Counted from the first letter of the stretch, positions 9,104 through 17,926 are shown. The stretch is DNA of 64,000 bases from Actinospineispora acaciae DSM 45401 (GCF_000620785.1 NZ_JIAI01000008.1:310001-374000); one strand, 5' to 3'. Program-made: numbers and translations. Notes: generated from the letters alone by a model not told the origin.

Positions 9104-9983
9104 GCCGCTCGCGACGCAGCTCAAGGAGGTCACCGGCCGGCTGGACGCCCTGGAGGGCCAGCACCCGGAGGCGCTGGCCGAGGAGGTGCGCCGGCTGCGG
9201 GTGGCGCTGGACGAGGTCGCCTCGGAGACCGACGACGTGGGGTACGCGGTGGACGGCCTCGCGGACCGGATCCGGCTGCTGGAGCGGCGGTTCCGCACCG
9301 GCGGGACGATCGCGGTGGCGGACTTCGACCACTGGCCGGCGGGCTGCGCCGAGCGGGCCGAGGAGGTCCGCACCGGCCAGGACGCCCGCGCCGGCCTCCT
9401 GGACGAGCGGCGCCGCGACGAGTGGCTGGCCGTGATCGGGCGGCCGGACGAGCTGCGCGCGACCATGAGCGAGCAGCGGGCCGCCGCGCTGGCCGCCGCC
9501 CGGTCGGTAACCGAGCTGGACCCCGCCGACGCCGACGCCTGGAAGGGGGCCGTCGAGGCGTGGAACGCGGCGGTGTCCGCCCGCAAGCGGGCCGGGGCGG
9601 AGCTCCCCGAAGCGCTCGCCGCCGCCGGCCAGGCCCGCACCGAGCTGGACGCGGCGACCGAACGCAACGACGGCGCGCTGCCGAAGGTCCAGCACGGCGA
9701 GCGGGCGCGCGCCGACCTGGTGGCCACCATCCGCGCGCGGCTGGACGCGGCGGTCCGCGACGACCTGCTGTTCCCGGCCTGGTTCGAGACCGCGCTGGGC
9801 CCCGGCGCGCCGTCCACGAACACGGAGTCCTGGCTGGAGACCGCCGTCGACGTGGTCACCTACCGCCTGGTGGCCGGCGTCGACGACCAGATACTCGCGC
9901 TCGGCCGGCGGCCGGCCGGCGAGGGCTGGCAACGCCAGGAGTACGACCGGCTGGCCAACGCCTGCCGGGGCGGACGGGTCTGA
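9096..9983 (+). CDS. Soluble coiled-coil-rich protein of unknown function
   Basis: 295 residues, not recognised. The N-terminus (1-75) is rich in Leu/Glu/Arg heptads and a second helical, Ala/Arg/Glu-rich zone covers about 120-230, so extended coiled coils are likely. There is no signal peptide or membrane segment. The ATG at 9096 lies inside the end of the upstream membrane-protein gene. A scaffold or partner role for that protein is an inference from the overlap. The following 296 bp (9984-10279) carry only a weak promoter-like pair, TTGTCC at 10001 and TTAGAG at 10027, with a 20-nt spacer. Confidence 0.65.
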   Translation: MRKPLATQLKEVTGRLDALEGQHPEALAEEVRRLRVALDEVASETDDVGYAVDGLADRIRLLERRFRTGGTIAVADFDHWPAGCAERAEEVRTGQDARAGLLDERRRDEWLAVIGRPDELRATMSEQRAAALAAARSVTELDPADADAWKGAVEAWNAAVSARKRAGAELPEALAAAGQARTELDAATERNDGALPKVQHGERARADLVATIRARLDAAVRDDLLFPAWFETALGPGAPSTNTESWLETAVDVVTYRLVAGVDDQILALGRRPAGEGWQRQEYDRLANACRGGRV

Positions 9984-10279
9984 GAACCACTCACCGAGAG
10001 TTGTCCTGCATTCGTCGCATCACTCGTTAGAGGGACGACTGGCAAACGGATGAGTCGGGCATCCGCCGTTATCAGGCGACCGGTCGGCGCAGAGAGCAAC
10101 CATCGCCCGTCTCGAAATGGTTACGGTCATACCCGGCTGGTCGGCGTCTCGCCGGCTGGTGCGCCTGGCCGGTCCGATCCCCCGCCCGCCGGCTTTCCCC
10201 CTGGCGCCCGTTCAGCACGAGGGGCGGGCGCGTGCCGGTCTCCCCAGCGGCCGGTGTGCGGGCGCGGAGGTTACAACAG

Positions 10280-11245
10280 ATGGGCGCACATAGCGCAGGT
10301 CGTGGTGGGCGTTCGACCGGGCGACCGGTCAGCGAGCTGCTCGAGCGGGCGTCCCGGGCGCGTTCCGGCCGCCCGAGCCGGCCGACTCGGCCATCTCGGC
10401 CGTCCTCGGCACCCACGATCCCGTCGCCCCGGACCCCGTCGGACCGCCCGTTCTCGGCGTTCTCCCTGGTCGCGGCCACCGCCGTGGGCGCGGGAGCGGC
10501 CGCGAGCATGACCGGCGCGTTCGCCGCGATCCCGGCCGCCAACACCGCGGCCCCGGCCAAGCCGAGCGACACCCAGCCGATGGTCAGCCCGCCGGTGCAG
10601 CCGGTCGCGCTGACCGCCTCCCCGTCCGCACCCGCCGCCCGGCCCGCGTCCGCCCCCGTGCCAGCCGCCCAACCCGCCGCCGTGCCCGCCGCGCCCGCCG
10701 CGCAACCGGCGGAGGCCACCGCCGTCGTCCCCGCCGTCGAGAAGGCGGCGTCCAAGGGCGGCACCGTGATCGCCGCCGACCTGCACCAGACCGACGCCAC
10801 CCAGATCGCCGCCCTGTCCCGGTCCGTGGACATGGCCGCCGCCCAGGCAGCGGCCGCCGCGGAGGCCGCGCGCAAGGAGGCGTTCATCCTGCGCGGCAGC
10901 CCGACCGCCCAGTCCGCGCTGGAGAAGGCCAGGACGAAGCTCGGCGTGCCGTACGTCTGGGGCGCCACCGGCCCGTCCGCGTTCGACTGCTCGGGCCTGG
11001 TCCAGTGGGCGTTCAAGCAGGTGGGCATCAACACGCCGAGGGTCGCGGCCGCCCAGTCCACCTTCGGCACCCCGGTGGACCGCAAGGACCTCAAGCCCGG
11101 CGACCTGGTCTTCTTCTACAGCCCGGTCAGCCACGTCGGCATCTACATCGGCGACAACAAGATCCTGCACGCCTCCGAGCCTGGCCAGCCGGTCAAGATC
11201 TCCAACATGTCCAGCTTCCCGTTCCACAACGCCCGCCGCGTCTAG
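10280..11245 (+). CDS. Secreted NlpC/P60 family peptidoglycan hydrolase
   Basis: A 321-residue protein. The C-terminal 120 residues are an NlpC/P60 cysteine peptidase domain: FDCSGLVQWAF holds the catalytic Cys, SHVGIYIGDNKILHA the catalytic His. Such enzymes cut gamma-D-Glu-mDAP links in stem peptides. The N-terminus has a basic head and a hydrophobic stretch (FSLVAATAVGAGAAASMTGA) acting as signal or anchor, then an Ala/Pro-rich linker. The start is set at ATG 10280 because GGAGG lies at 10266-10270; an upstream GTG at 10232 lacks one. It ends in CTAG, shared with the convergent protease stop. Confidence 0.88.
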   Translation: MGAHSAGRGGRSTGRPVSELLERASRARSGRPSRPTRPSRPSSAPTIPSPRTPSDRPFSAFSLVAATAVGAGAAASMTGAFAAIPAANTAAPAKPSDTQPMVSPPVQPVALTASPSAPAARPASAPVPAAQPAAVPAAPAAQPAEATAVVPAVEKAASKGGTVIAADLHQTDATQIAALSRSVDMAAAQAAAAAEAARKEAFILRGSPTAQSALEKARTKLGVPYVWGATGPSAFDCSGLVQWAFKQVGINTPRVAAAQSTFGTPVDRKDLKPGDLVFFYSPVSHVGIYIGDNKILHASEPGQPVKISNMSSFPFHNARRV

Positions 11246-13080
11246 ACGGACACGGCCGCCATCGGCGGCAGCGGGCAGTGCAGCACCGCGCACACCGTCC
11301 GCAGCAGCTCGGCCTCCCGCACGGTGACCGCCCCGTCGTGCGCGATCACCAGCACCACGCTCTGGACCAGCACCGCCTTGTCCCGCACGTCCAGCCCGTC
11401 CAGGACCGCCCACACCGAGTCCAGCACGCCGATGTCCGGAACGGGCGGACGGTACGGGATCCAATGCCCCGGGTGCGCCCGCTCCAACCCGGCGCGGTAC
11501 GCCGCCTCGGCCGCCGCCCGGTCCCGACCGCCGACCCCCGCCAACGCCGCCAACAGCGCCGCGACCTTGTGACGCGCGCTCCCCAGGCGCTGTGGCCGGG
11601 CGCCCCACGGCGGCCGGTGATACAGCAGCTCATGCAGCTCCGTGTGCAACAGCGTGGACAGGCAGTACTCGAACACGTCCACCGTCCCGTCGGCGTGGAT
11701 CAACGCGGACACGGTGCCGAGCACCCGCTCCAGCTCCGCCCGCTCCACCCGGCGCAGCGCGGAGAACGCCACCTGCGCCAGCGGCAACCGAAGCGCCGGA
11801 TCCAGCCGGGCCACCGCATCGGCCTCACCGCCGGCCGCCGACGCAAGGGGCGCGCCATGCCGGTCCGCGATCACCGCGCGCTGCCCGTCCGAGGACACCA
11901 GCAGCCCGAACAACAACGGCACCACCGTGTCCACCCGCCGCGCCCGCTCCAACAACGGCTCGGGGATCTCCGCGAGGATCTCCTCCGCCCGCCGGTACGC
12001 CTCGACGCCCGGATCGCCCACCGCAGAGACCACCGCCTCCGGCCGGATCCCCAGCACCCGGTCCTCGTCCATCCCGGACGGAACCCGCCGCGCCCAACGC
12101 GTGCGCAGCTCCTCCAGCTCGGCCGGGTCGAACGACGGCTCCAGGACCTTGATCCGCTCCGCCAGCGGCGGGTGCGTCGCGAACCAGGAGACCCCCCGGC
12201 TCCCGTCCCCGAACAGCATGTGGCTGACGTCCTCGGCCTTGCCGTGCCGCAGCTTCGACCCCTCCTCCAGCCCGCCGATCTTCTTCAACGCCCCCGCGAT
12301 CCCCGCCGTCTGCCTGGTGAACTGCACCGCCGAGGCGTCCGCCAGGTACTCCCGCTGCCTGGCCACCGCCGCCTTGATCAGCCGCCCGAAGAACACCCCG
12401 ACGTAGCCGGCCATCAGCACCGCCAGCGCCACCAGCGCGATCGGGTTGTTCCCCTTCCGATCGCCCCGCCCGCCGTACATCAGGACCCGCCCGACCACCG
12501 CCAACGCCAGGATCCCGAACACGATCCCGATCAGCCGGGTGTTCAGCCGCATGTCCCCGTTCACCACGTGGCTGAACTCGTGCGCGACGACCCCCTGCAG
12601 CTCGTCCCTGTTCAACCGATCCAACGCGCCCTGCGTCACAGCCACCGCCGCATCCGACGCCGACCACCCGGCGGCGAACGCGTTGATCCCCCGCTCGTAG
12701 CGCAGCACGTACAGCTCCGGCACCGGCGTCCCGGACGCGATGGCGATCTCCTCCACCACGTTGCGCAGCCGCCGCAGCTTCGGGTCGGTGGTGTCCTCCG
12801 GCACGTACACCCCGCCGAGGTTCCTGGCGATCTTGCCGCCGCCGGCCCTGCGCAGCATCCACGTCCGCACGCACGAGGTCACCCCGATCACCAGCCCGGT
12901 GGCCACGCTGACCATCCCGAGCAGCACCACGACGGTCCCCGGCCGCTGACCCCCGAGCGAGAGCCCGTAGTAGACCGCCGCGTCCACCACCGCGATGATC
13001 GCCAACACGGCCAGCAGGAACAGCCACACCAGCCGGCGGGAGGCCGCCCGCACCCGCCGCTGCCGCTCGAAGAAGTCCAT
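11242..13080 (-). CDS. M48 family membrane zinc metalloprotease with long C-terminal extension
   Basis: A 612-residue protein. The N-terminal half is an HtpX-like M48 protease: two membrane segments at about 19-39 and 49-70, the zinc motif HEFSH at 167-171, two more hydrophobic segments near 185-235, and QREYLADA supplying the third ligand region. The last 260 residues are a soluble extension not recognised. M48 proteases degrade damaged or misassembled membrane proteins. The LemA gene lies directly upstream with a 4-bp gap to this ATG, so they form an operon, a pairing often seen in bacteria. Confidence 0.88.
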   Translation of the reverse strand: MDFFERQRRVRAASRRLVWLFLLAVLAIIAVVDAAVYYGLSLGGQRPGTVVVLLGMVSVATGLVIGVTSCVRTWMLRRAGGGKIARNLGGVYVPEDTTDPKLRRLRNVVEEIAIASGTPVPELYVLRYERGINAFAAGWSASDAAVAVTQGALDRLNRDELQGVVAHEFSHVVNGDMRLNTRLIGIVFGILALAVVGRVLMYGGRGDRKGNNPIALVALAVLMAGYVGVFFGRLIKAAVARQREYLADASAVQFTRQTAGIAGALKKIGGLEEGSKLRHGKAEDVSHMLFGDGSRGVSWFATHPPLAERIKVLEPSFDPAELEELRTRWARRVPSGMDEDRVLGIRPEAVVSAVGDPGVEAYRRAEEILAEIPEPLLERARRVDTVVPLLFGLLVSSDGQRAVIADRHGAPLASAAGGEADAVARLDPALRLPLAQVAFSALRRVERAELERVLGTVSALIHADGTVDVFEYCLSTLLHTELHELLYHRPPWGARPQRLGSARHKVAALLAALAGVGGRDRAAAEAAYRAGLERAHPGHWIPYRPPVPDIGVLDSVWAVLDGLDVRDKAVLVQSVVLVIAHDGAVTVREAELLRTVCAVLHCPLPPMAAVSV

Positions 13081-13084
13081 CGGG

Positions 13085-13672
13085 CTAGAAGGAGAACCGG
13101 GGCGCGTCGCGCTGCTCGGGCGACTCCACTTCCCACTGCGCCGCCCGCGCGAACCCGAACATGCCGGCGAAGACGTTGGACGGGAACACCTCGCGCTTGT
13201 TGTTGTAGCCCATCACCGAGTCGTTGTAGCCCTGCCTGGCGAAGGCGACCCGGTTCTCCGTCGACGTCAGCTCCTCGGAGAGCTGCATCATGTTCTGGTT
13301 CGCCTTCAGCTCCGGATACGACTCGGTCAACGCGAACAGCCGCCCCAGCGTCTGCGTCAGCGCCCCCTCCGCCCCGGACAGCTCGCGCATCGCCCCCGGC
13401 TCGCCGGGGTTCTCGGTGGCCCGGCCCTGCGCGGTGACCGCCGCGTTGCGCGCCTGGATCACCGCCTCCAGCGTCTCCCGCTCGTGCTTGAGGTACCCCT
13501 TCGCGGTCTCCACCAGGTTCGGCACCAGGTCGTGGCGCCGGGTGAGCTGCACGTCGATCTGCGCGAACGCGTTCTGGTACGCGTTGCGCGACCTGACCAG
13601 CCCGTTGTAGATCCCGACCACCACGACAACCAGCACCAGCACCACAACCAGCGCGATGATCAAACCCGTCAC
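13085..13672 (-). CDS. LemA family membrane protein
   Basis: A 195-residue protein. A hydrophobic N-terminal anchor (about 3-21) is followed by the LemA helical domain with the typical RRHDLVPNLVETAKGY and FPSNVFAGMFGF stretches. LemA proteins face the outside of the membrane; their role is not settled, though many sit beside M48 or TPM-domain proteases. The start is set at GTG 13672 because GGGGGA lies just upstream of it; a TTG at 13684 would place that site inside the gene. Operon with the M48 protease. Confidence 0.88.
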   Translation of the reverse strand: MTGLIIALVVVLVLVVVVVGIYNGLVRSRNAYQNAFAQIDVQLTRRHDLVPNLVETAKGYLKHERETLEAVIQARNAAVTAQGRATENPGEPGAMRELSGAEGALTQTLGRLFALTESYPELKANQNMMQLSEELTSTENRVAFARQGYNDSVMGYNNKREVFPSNVFAGMFGFARAAQWEVESPEQRDAPRFSF

Positions 13673-13744
13673 AGCTTCCCCCAAGGTCGAAGGCGTCGTG
13701 ACGAACGACCGCGCACAAGCGCCAGGGGTTGGGTCCGAGAAAGC

Positions 13745-14935
13745 TCATGCGGCGGCGTCGAACACCGCCAGGACCCTGGGCGCGCTGAGGCCCGCGGAGT
13801 CGAGGTGCCCGGCGGCGCCGATGTCGGTGACCTCGGCGCGGGCCTGCAGGCCGGTCAGTTGCCGCGCGCACTCGGTCGAGTTCGACGGCGGGACGGCCCG
13901 GTCGGCGTTGGTCACGAACAGGTGCACCGGAACCCGCGGACGCCAGTGACACGTCGAGTCCGCCTGGGCGAGCGCGTCCCGCAACCCGCCGGTGGGCCGC
14001 CGCAGCCGCTCGATGTACGCGGGGGTCAGGACGTCGGAGACCGCCGGCGACAGCCTGCCGAACACCTCCTTGTCGGGGTGGTTGCCGTCGAACAGCTCGG
14101 CGGTCGCCGGGTCGCGGAAGGCCTCGGCGGGCGCGTCGTAGAGGTGGTGCAGGCGGTTCCAGGCCACCGTGAAGTACGACAGGTACGCCGTCGCGTACTC
14201 GATTCGCCCGTCGAGCGCCGTGGCCAACGTGGCGCTGAGCTGGTACGGCCCGCTGACCGGGGCCAGCGCGGCAAGCTCGATGTCCGGATCCCAGCGCGCC
14301 TGGATGTCGCGGGCCAGCGCCATCGCCGCCGGCCCACCCTGGGAGAACCCGCTGACCATCACCTTGTTCCCGACCCGGATCCCGTCGCGGCGGGCCACCG
14401 CCCGAGCGGCACGCAGCGCGTCCAGCGACGCCGAGGCCTCGGAGTCGACGTCGAGATAGGGATGCTGGCCAGGACCGGTGCCCATCCCCAGATAGTCCGG
14501 CGCGGAAGTGAGATACCCGGCCGAAGCGAACAGCGCCGCCAGCGCGCGCGTGGAGTCCGTCGCGCTGACCGACGCGACGTTCCCGCGAAAGATCGTGGTG
14601 CCGTGCGTCCACGACACCGTCCCGACCGGGTCGCGGGCGCCGACCGGGTACGCGACCAACGCGCTCGCGGTCGTCGCCTCGCCGCGCGGACCGACCGTCC
14701 GGTACTCGATGCGTTCCGCGACCACGCCGTACCTCGCGCGCGACGGATCCAGCCGGGCCGCCCGCAGATAACCGGCCACCTTGTCCGCGCCGATCTCGTC
14801 GACCCTGGTCACGGACACGACCTCACCGCGCTCCGGCCCCGCGCACGCCACGGACAGCGCGCACAGAACAACCACCGCACCCGCGGCGACAACCCGACCG
14901 AAGATCACCACCCGGCCAGCATCGCCGACAACCAC
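13745..14935 (-). CDS. Secreted alpha/beta-hydrolase, secretory lipase family
   Basis: A 396-residue secreted esterase or lipase. The nucleophile elbow GFSQGG (around residue 200) and a late DIGAAGHLDSAG with the likely catalytic His fit the LIP secretory lipase family. The N-terminal hydrophobic stretch ends in LSVACAGPE, so it may be a lipoprotein, although the residue at -3 is not the usual Leu. GTG 14935 is the longest start; GTGs at 14911 and 14908 are alternatives that give a more usual signal peptide length. It probably cleaves acyl esters outside the cell. Confidence 0.78.
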   Translation of the reverse strand: MVVGDAGRVVIFGRVVAAGAVVVLCALSVACAGPERGEVVSVTRVDEIGADKVAGYLRAARLDPSRARYGVVAERIEYRTVGPRGEATTASALVAYPVGARDPVGTVSWTHGTTIFRGNVASVSATDSTRALAALFASAGYLTSAPDYLGMGTGPGQHPYLDVDSEASASLDALRAARAVARRDGIRVGNKVMVSGFSQGGPAAMALARDIQARWDPDIELAALAPVSGPYQLSATLATALDGRIEYATAYLSYFTVAWNRLHHLYDAPAEAFRDPATAELFDGNHPDKEVFGRLSPAVSDVLTPAYIERLRRPTGGLRDALAQADSTCHWRPRVPVHLFVTNADRAVPPSNSTECARQLTGLQARAEVTDIGAAGHLDSAGLSAPRVLAVFDAAA

Positions 14936-14992
14936 CGGGTCGTCACTGGAGCTGGCCGGCCCACCAACCGTAGGGCTGCCCCCATGGCGCGA

Positions 14993-15040
14993 ACCCGTGA
15001 GTGGTTAGCGTTGCTATGACAACGCTAACCACTCACGGGT
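14993..15040. terminator. 48-nt perfect palindrome, family A copy 1, leuA terminator
   Basis: The arms 14993-15013 and 15020-15040 pair perfectly over 21 bp around the loop CTATGA. It begins 4 nt past the leuA stop on the minus strand. The same 48 nt occur in reverse complement at 62035-62082. Shorter relatives are at 35305, 46673 and 54161. There is no U-tract on either side. Confidence 0.8.
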
Positions 15041-15043
15041 ACG

Positions 15044-16840
15044 TCAGCGCATGGCGCGGTTCACGGCGGACACTACGGCGCGAAGTGACGCCGTGACGAT
15101 GGAGCTGTCCACGCCCACACCCCACAGCGTGTGCTCGCCGATCGCGCACTCCACGTACGCGGCGGCCCTGGCGTCGTCGCCGGCGGACATGGCGTGCTCG
15201 TGGTAGTCCAGGACACGCACGTCGAACCCCACCCCGGCCAGCGCGTCCACGAACGCGGCGATCGGCCCGTTCCCAGACCCGGTGATCTCGTGCTCGGTGT
15301 CCTCGACCCGAACCACCGCGACGATCTCGTCCCGGCCCTCGCCGTCGTTGGTCAGCCGGTGCCGGGCCAGCAGCAGCGGCGTGGCCGGCATGAAGTACTC
15401 GGTCTCGAAGATCTCGCCCATGACCGTCGGGCTGACCTCGCCGCCCTCGGAGTCGGTGCGCTGCTGCACCACCCGGGAGAACTCGATCTGCAGCCGGCGC
15501 GGCAGGTCCAGCCCGTGCTCGGCCTTCATCACGTACGCCACGCCGCCCTTGCCGGACTGCGAGTTGACCCTGATCACGGCCTCGTAGTTGCGCCCGATGT
15601 CCTTCGGGTCGATCGGCAGGTACGGCACCTCCCAGCGGAAGTCGTCCACGTCGACCCCGGCCTCGGCGGCGTCCACCTTCATGGCGTCGAAGCCCTTGTT
15701 GATCGCGTCCTGGTGCGAGCCGGAGAACGCCGTGTACACCAGGTCGCCGCCCCACGGGTGCCGCTCGTGCACCGGCAGCTGGTTGCAGTACTCCACGGTG
15801 CGGCGGATCTCGTCGATGTCCGAGAAGTCGATCTGCGGGTCGATGCCCTGGCTGAACAGGTTCATGCCCAGCGTGACCAGGTCGACGTTCCCGGTCCGCT
15901 CGCCATTGCCGAACAGGCAGCCCTCGATCCGGTCCGCGCCGGCCTGGTAGCCCAGCTCGGCGGCGGCCACGGCGGTGCCCCGGTCGTTGTGCGGGTGCAG
16001 CGACAGGATGATCCCGTCGCGGCGGTCCAGGTGCCGGTGCATCCACTCGATGGAGTCGGCGTAGACGTTCGGGGTGGCCATCTCCACGGTGGCCGGCAGG
16101 TTCACGATCATCGGGTTGTCCGGCGTCGGCTGCCAGATCGCGGACACGGCGTTGCACACGTCCACGGCGTACTGCAGCTCGGTGCCGGTGTACGACTCCG
16201 GCGAGTACTGGAACCGCCAGTCCGTGTCCGGGTACTTCTCGCTGAACCGCTCGACGTCCTCGGCGCCGTCGGTGGCGATCCGCTGCACGCCGGCGCGGTC
16301 CGCGCGGAACACCACCCGCCGCTGCAGGATCGACGTGGAGTTGTACAGGTGCATGACCGCGCGCGGCGCGCCCTCGCACGCCTCGAAGGTGCGCTCGATC
16401 AGCTCGGTGCGGGCCTGGGTCAGGACCTGGATGGTGACGTCGTCCGGGATGAGGTCCTGCTCGATGATCTCGCGGACGAAGTCGAAGTCGGTCTGGCTCG
16501 CGGCCGGGAAGCCGACCTCGATCTCCTTGTAGCCCATGCGCACCAGCAGCTCGAACATCCGCCGCTTGCGGGCCGGGGACATCGGGTCGATCAGCGCCTG
16601 GTTGCCGTCGCGCAGGTCGACCGCGCACCACAGCGGGGCCTTGGTGATCCGGGTGTCCGGCCAGGTGCGGTCGGGCAGGGAGACGGGCTCGACGAACTCG
16701 TGGAACGGCTTGTACCTGCCGTAGGGCATCTGGCTGGTGCGCTGCGGGTTCCACGGCGCTTGGCCGGACGGGATCGGGCCGGTGGGTTGGCGCAGGCGGC
16801 TGCCTACATGGCCGGCGTCGTTGGTGGGCACGGACGTCAT
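15044..16840 (-). CDS. leuA: 2-isopropylmalate synthase
   Basis: A 598-residue enzyme that condenses acetyl-CoA with 2-oxoisovalerate, the first committed step of leucine synthesis. The TIM-barrel catalytic domain shows the metal-binding VDLRDGNQ (about 74-81) and LHPHNDRG motifs. The last 140 residues form the LeuA regulatory domain that binds leucine (EITGSGNGPIAAFVDAL). Length suits the long actinobacterial form. The ATG at 16840 follows CAGGAG. A leader peptide with three consecutive Leu codons (16923-16961) precedes it, so expression is probably attenuated by leucine supply as well as by feedback. A perfect hairpin follows the stop. Confidence 0.97.
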   Translation of the reverse strand: MTSVPTNDAGHVGSRLRQPTGPIPSGQAPWNPQRTSQMPYGRYKPFHEFVEPVSLPDRTWPDTRITKAPLWCAVDLRDGNQALIDPMSPARKRRMFELLVRMGYKEIEVGFPAASQTDFDFVREIIEQDLIPDDVTIQVLTQARTELIERTFEACEGAPRAVMHLYNSTSILQRRVVFRADRAGVQRIATDGAEDVERFSEKYPDTDWRFQYSPESYTGTELQYAVDVCNAVSAIWQPTPDNPMIVNLPATVEMATPNVYADSIEWMHRHLDRRDGIILSLHPHNDRGTAVAAAELGYQAGADRIEGCLFGNGERTGNVDLVTLGMNLFSQGIDPQIDFSDIDEIRRTVEYCNQLPVHERHPWGGDLVYTAFSGSHQDAINKGFDAMKVDAAEAGVDVDDFRWEVPYLPIDPKDIGRNYEAVIRVNSQSGKGGVAYVMKAEHGLDLPRRLQIEFSRVVQQRTDSEGGEVSPTVMGEIFETEYFMPATPLLLARHRLTNDGEGRDEIVAVVRVEDTEHEITGSGNGPIAAFVDALAGVGFDVRVLDYHEHAMSAGDDARAAAYVECAIGEHTLWGVGVDSSIVTASLRAVVSAVNRAMR

Positions 16841-16881
16841 CGTGGGTTACTCCTGGTTACCGGTGGTCACTGATACGGACT

Positions 16882-16921
16882 CGACCGGCACGCGCCAGGA
16901 CCCGCGACGAGGGGCCGGTCG
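16882..16921 (-). promoter_or_regulatory. Candidate leuA attenuator hairpin
   Basis: On the minus strand, CGACCGGC (16921-16914) can pair with GCCGGTCG (16889-16882) over 8 bp, starting 2 nt after the leader stop codon and ending 41 nt before leuA. Its place between leader and gene fits an attenuation or sequestration element. Confidence 0.45.
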
Positions 16922-16922
16922 G

Positions 16923-16961
16923 TCAGACCCCGCCGCGGCGGCGAAGGAGCAGGCGTGCCAC
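16923..16961 (-). CDS. leuL: leuA leader peptide with three consecutive Leu codons
   Basis: The minus strand reads GTG then eleven codons to TGA, giving MARLLLRRRGGV. The Leu codons are CTG, CTC and CTT in a row. There is no Shine-Dalgarno sequence, but the TAGTGT box of a good promoter ends 8 nt before the GTG, so the leader is predicted to be translated from a leaderless mRNA. Short Leu-rich leaders before leuA are known in actinobacteria; ribosome stalling at Leu codons when leucine is scarce would favour leuA expression. Very short, so judged by context. Confidence 0.7.
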   Translation of the reverse strand: MARLLLRRRGGV

Positions 16962-16969
16962 GGACGCCG

Positions 16970-16998
16970 ACACTAGCCGCCGTGCCCGGTGCCGGCAA
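16970..16998 (-). promoter_or_regulatory. Predicted leuL-leuA promoter
   Basis: Minus strand: TTGCCG at 16998-16993, a 17-nt spacer, then TAGTGT at 16975-16970. The predicted start site coincides with the GTG of the leader peptide. The rest of the divergent region up to 17149 holds no gene; a ribosome site for the plus-strand gene is at its end. Confidence 0.6.
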
Positions 16999-17149
16999 GG
17001 CACGCCCCCGGGCCGGGTGTTGGGCGCAACACGATGACGTGACCCGACCGTGCCCTCCAATGACCTTTCGGAGCGATCAACAACATGCCACGATGGCTGC
17101 CATCCGGTGGCTCGCCGGTGCTATGTCTTGAGCCGAGGAGGACCGACTC

Positions 17150-17449
17150 GTGGCAACTGCCGGGACACGCAGGGCATTCGGCGTGGTGGCAACGGTGCTA
17201 CGCGTTATCGGCCTGGTCATCGTGGCGATCTTGGTGATCCACATCCTGCTCACCGCCTTCGACGCCAACGCGTCGAACTCGTTCGCCACCTTCATCAGGG
17301 ACGGCGCGAACATGTTCTCGCTGGGCCTTACCGACCTGTTCACACAGCTCTCACCGAAGCTGACCACCGCGGTCAACTACGGCATCGCGGCGATCGCCTG
17401 GTTGGTCATCACGGGCATCGTGGTGGGCATCGTCCGCCGCATCGGCTAA
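17150..17449 (+). CDS. Small two-segment membrane protein, first gene of STAND operon
   Basis: A 99-residue protein, function not recognised. Hydrophobic segments lie at about 10-35 and 73-94, with a short amphipathic stretch between them (residues 36-70, with FIRDGANMFSLGLTDLF). The GTG at 17150 follows GAGGAGGA. The next gene starts only 4 nt after its stop, so it belongs to an operon with the helical protein and the NB-ARC-TPR ATPase. It could be a membrane effector or target of that system, or a conserved membrane protein that merely shares a promoter. Confidence 0.65.
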   Translation: MATAGTRRAFGVVATVLRVIGLVIVAILVIHILLTAFDANASNSFATFIRDGANMFSLGLTDLFTQLSPKLTTAVNYGIAAIAWLVITGIVVGIVRRIG

Positions 17450-17453
17450 CGCC

Positions 17454-17894
17454 GTGGATCCGGTGTCGCTGGTCGTCGACACGGTGGTGTTGGGCGCGTC
17501 GGCGGGGATGAAGGACGTCGCGTCGCAGGCGGTGAAGGACGCATATACGGGGCTGAAGGCGTTGTTGGCCCGGCGCCAGGTGGACGTGTCCGGGGTGGAG
17601 GCGAAGCCTGAGTCGTCGATCCAGCGCGCGGCGTTGGAGGAGACTCTGAGTTCGGGCGTGGTGGATGACGAGGTGCTTGCCGCCGCGCGGGCGGTGGCGG
17701 ATGCGGTTGCCGAGCATGCGCCGGACGCGGCGGGTGTCGTCGGGGTTGATCTGCGGCGGGTGAAGGCCAGGTTCGTGGAGATCCGGAAGGTCGAGTCCGC
17801 CGGTACCGGTGTGCGGGGCGAGGATCTCGATGTTGCGGGCGGGATCGTGATCGGCGAGGTAAGCGCGGGCGGATCGGACCCTTCGGTGCGGTAG
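17454..17894 (+). CDS. Short helical protein with C-terminal amyloid-like motif, candidate STAND effector
   Basis: 146 residues, not matched to a named family with certainty. The N-terminus, MDPVSLVVDTVVLGASAGMK then DVASQAVKDAY, is a hydrophobic helix followed by amphipathic helices, as in the Bell-type cell-death domains reported beside bacterial NLR-like genes. Residues 121-133 read RGEDLDVAGGIVI. The downstream STAND protein starts with a matching AGGDISVTANINM. Matched motifs at an effector's C-terminus and a receptor's N-terminus are the hallmark of amyloid signalling pairs. The start is GTG 17454, 4 nt after the upstream stop. Function is inferred. Confidence 0.65.
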   Translation: MDPVSLVVDTVVLGASAGMKDVASQAVKDAYTGLKALLARRQVDVSGVEAKPESSIQRAALEETLSSGVVDDEVLAAARAVADAVAEHAPDAAGVVGVDLRRVKARFVEIRKVESAGTGVRGEDLDVAGGIVIGEVSAGGSDPSVR

Positions 17895-17926
17895 GCCAGC
17901 CCGCTCCTACCGCGACCGATCCGGGC

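Noticed and set aside
9988..9996. CCACTCACC after the coiled-coil gene, resembling one arm of the family A palindrome
   Set aside because: No matching left arm or CTATG loop is present, so chance is the simpler explanation.
10000..10279. Possible cyclic di-AMP (ydaO) riboswitch before the NlpC/P60 gene
   Set aside because: Such riboswitches often precede cell-wall hydrolase genes in actinobacteria, but I could not find the conserved core stretches in this leader.
12995..15019. Long plus-strand open frame over the LemA and lipase genes
   Set aside because: It is antisense to well-supported genes, its translation is Arg/His-rich and low in hydrophobic residues, typical of a shadow frame in high-GC DNA.
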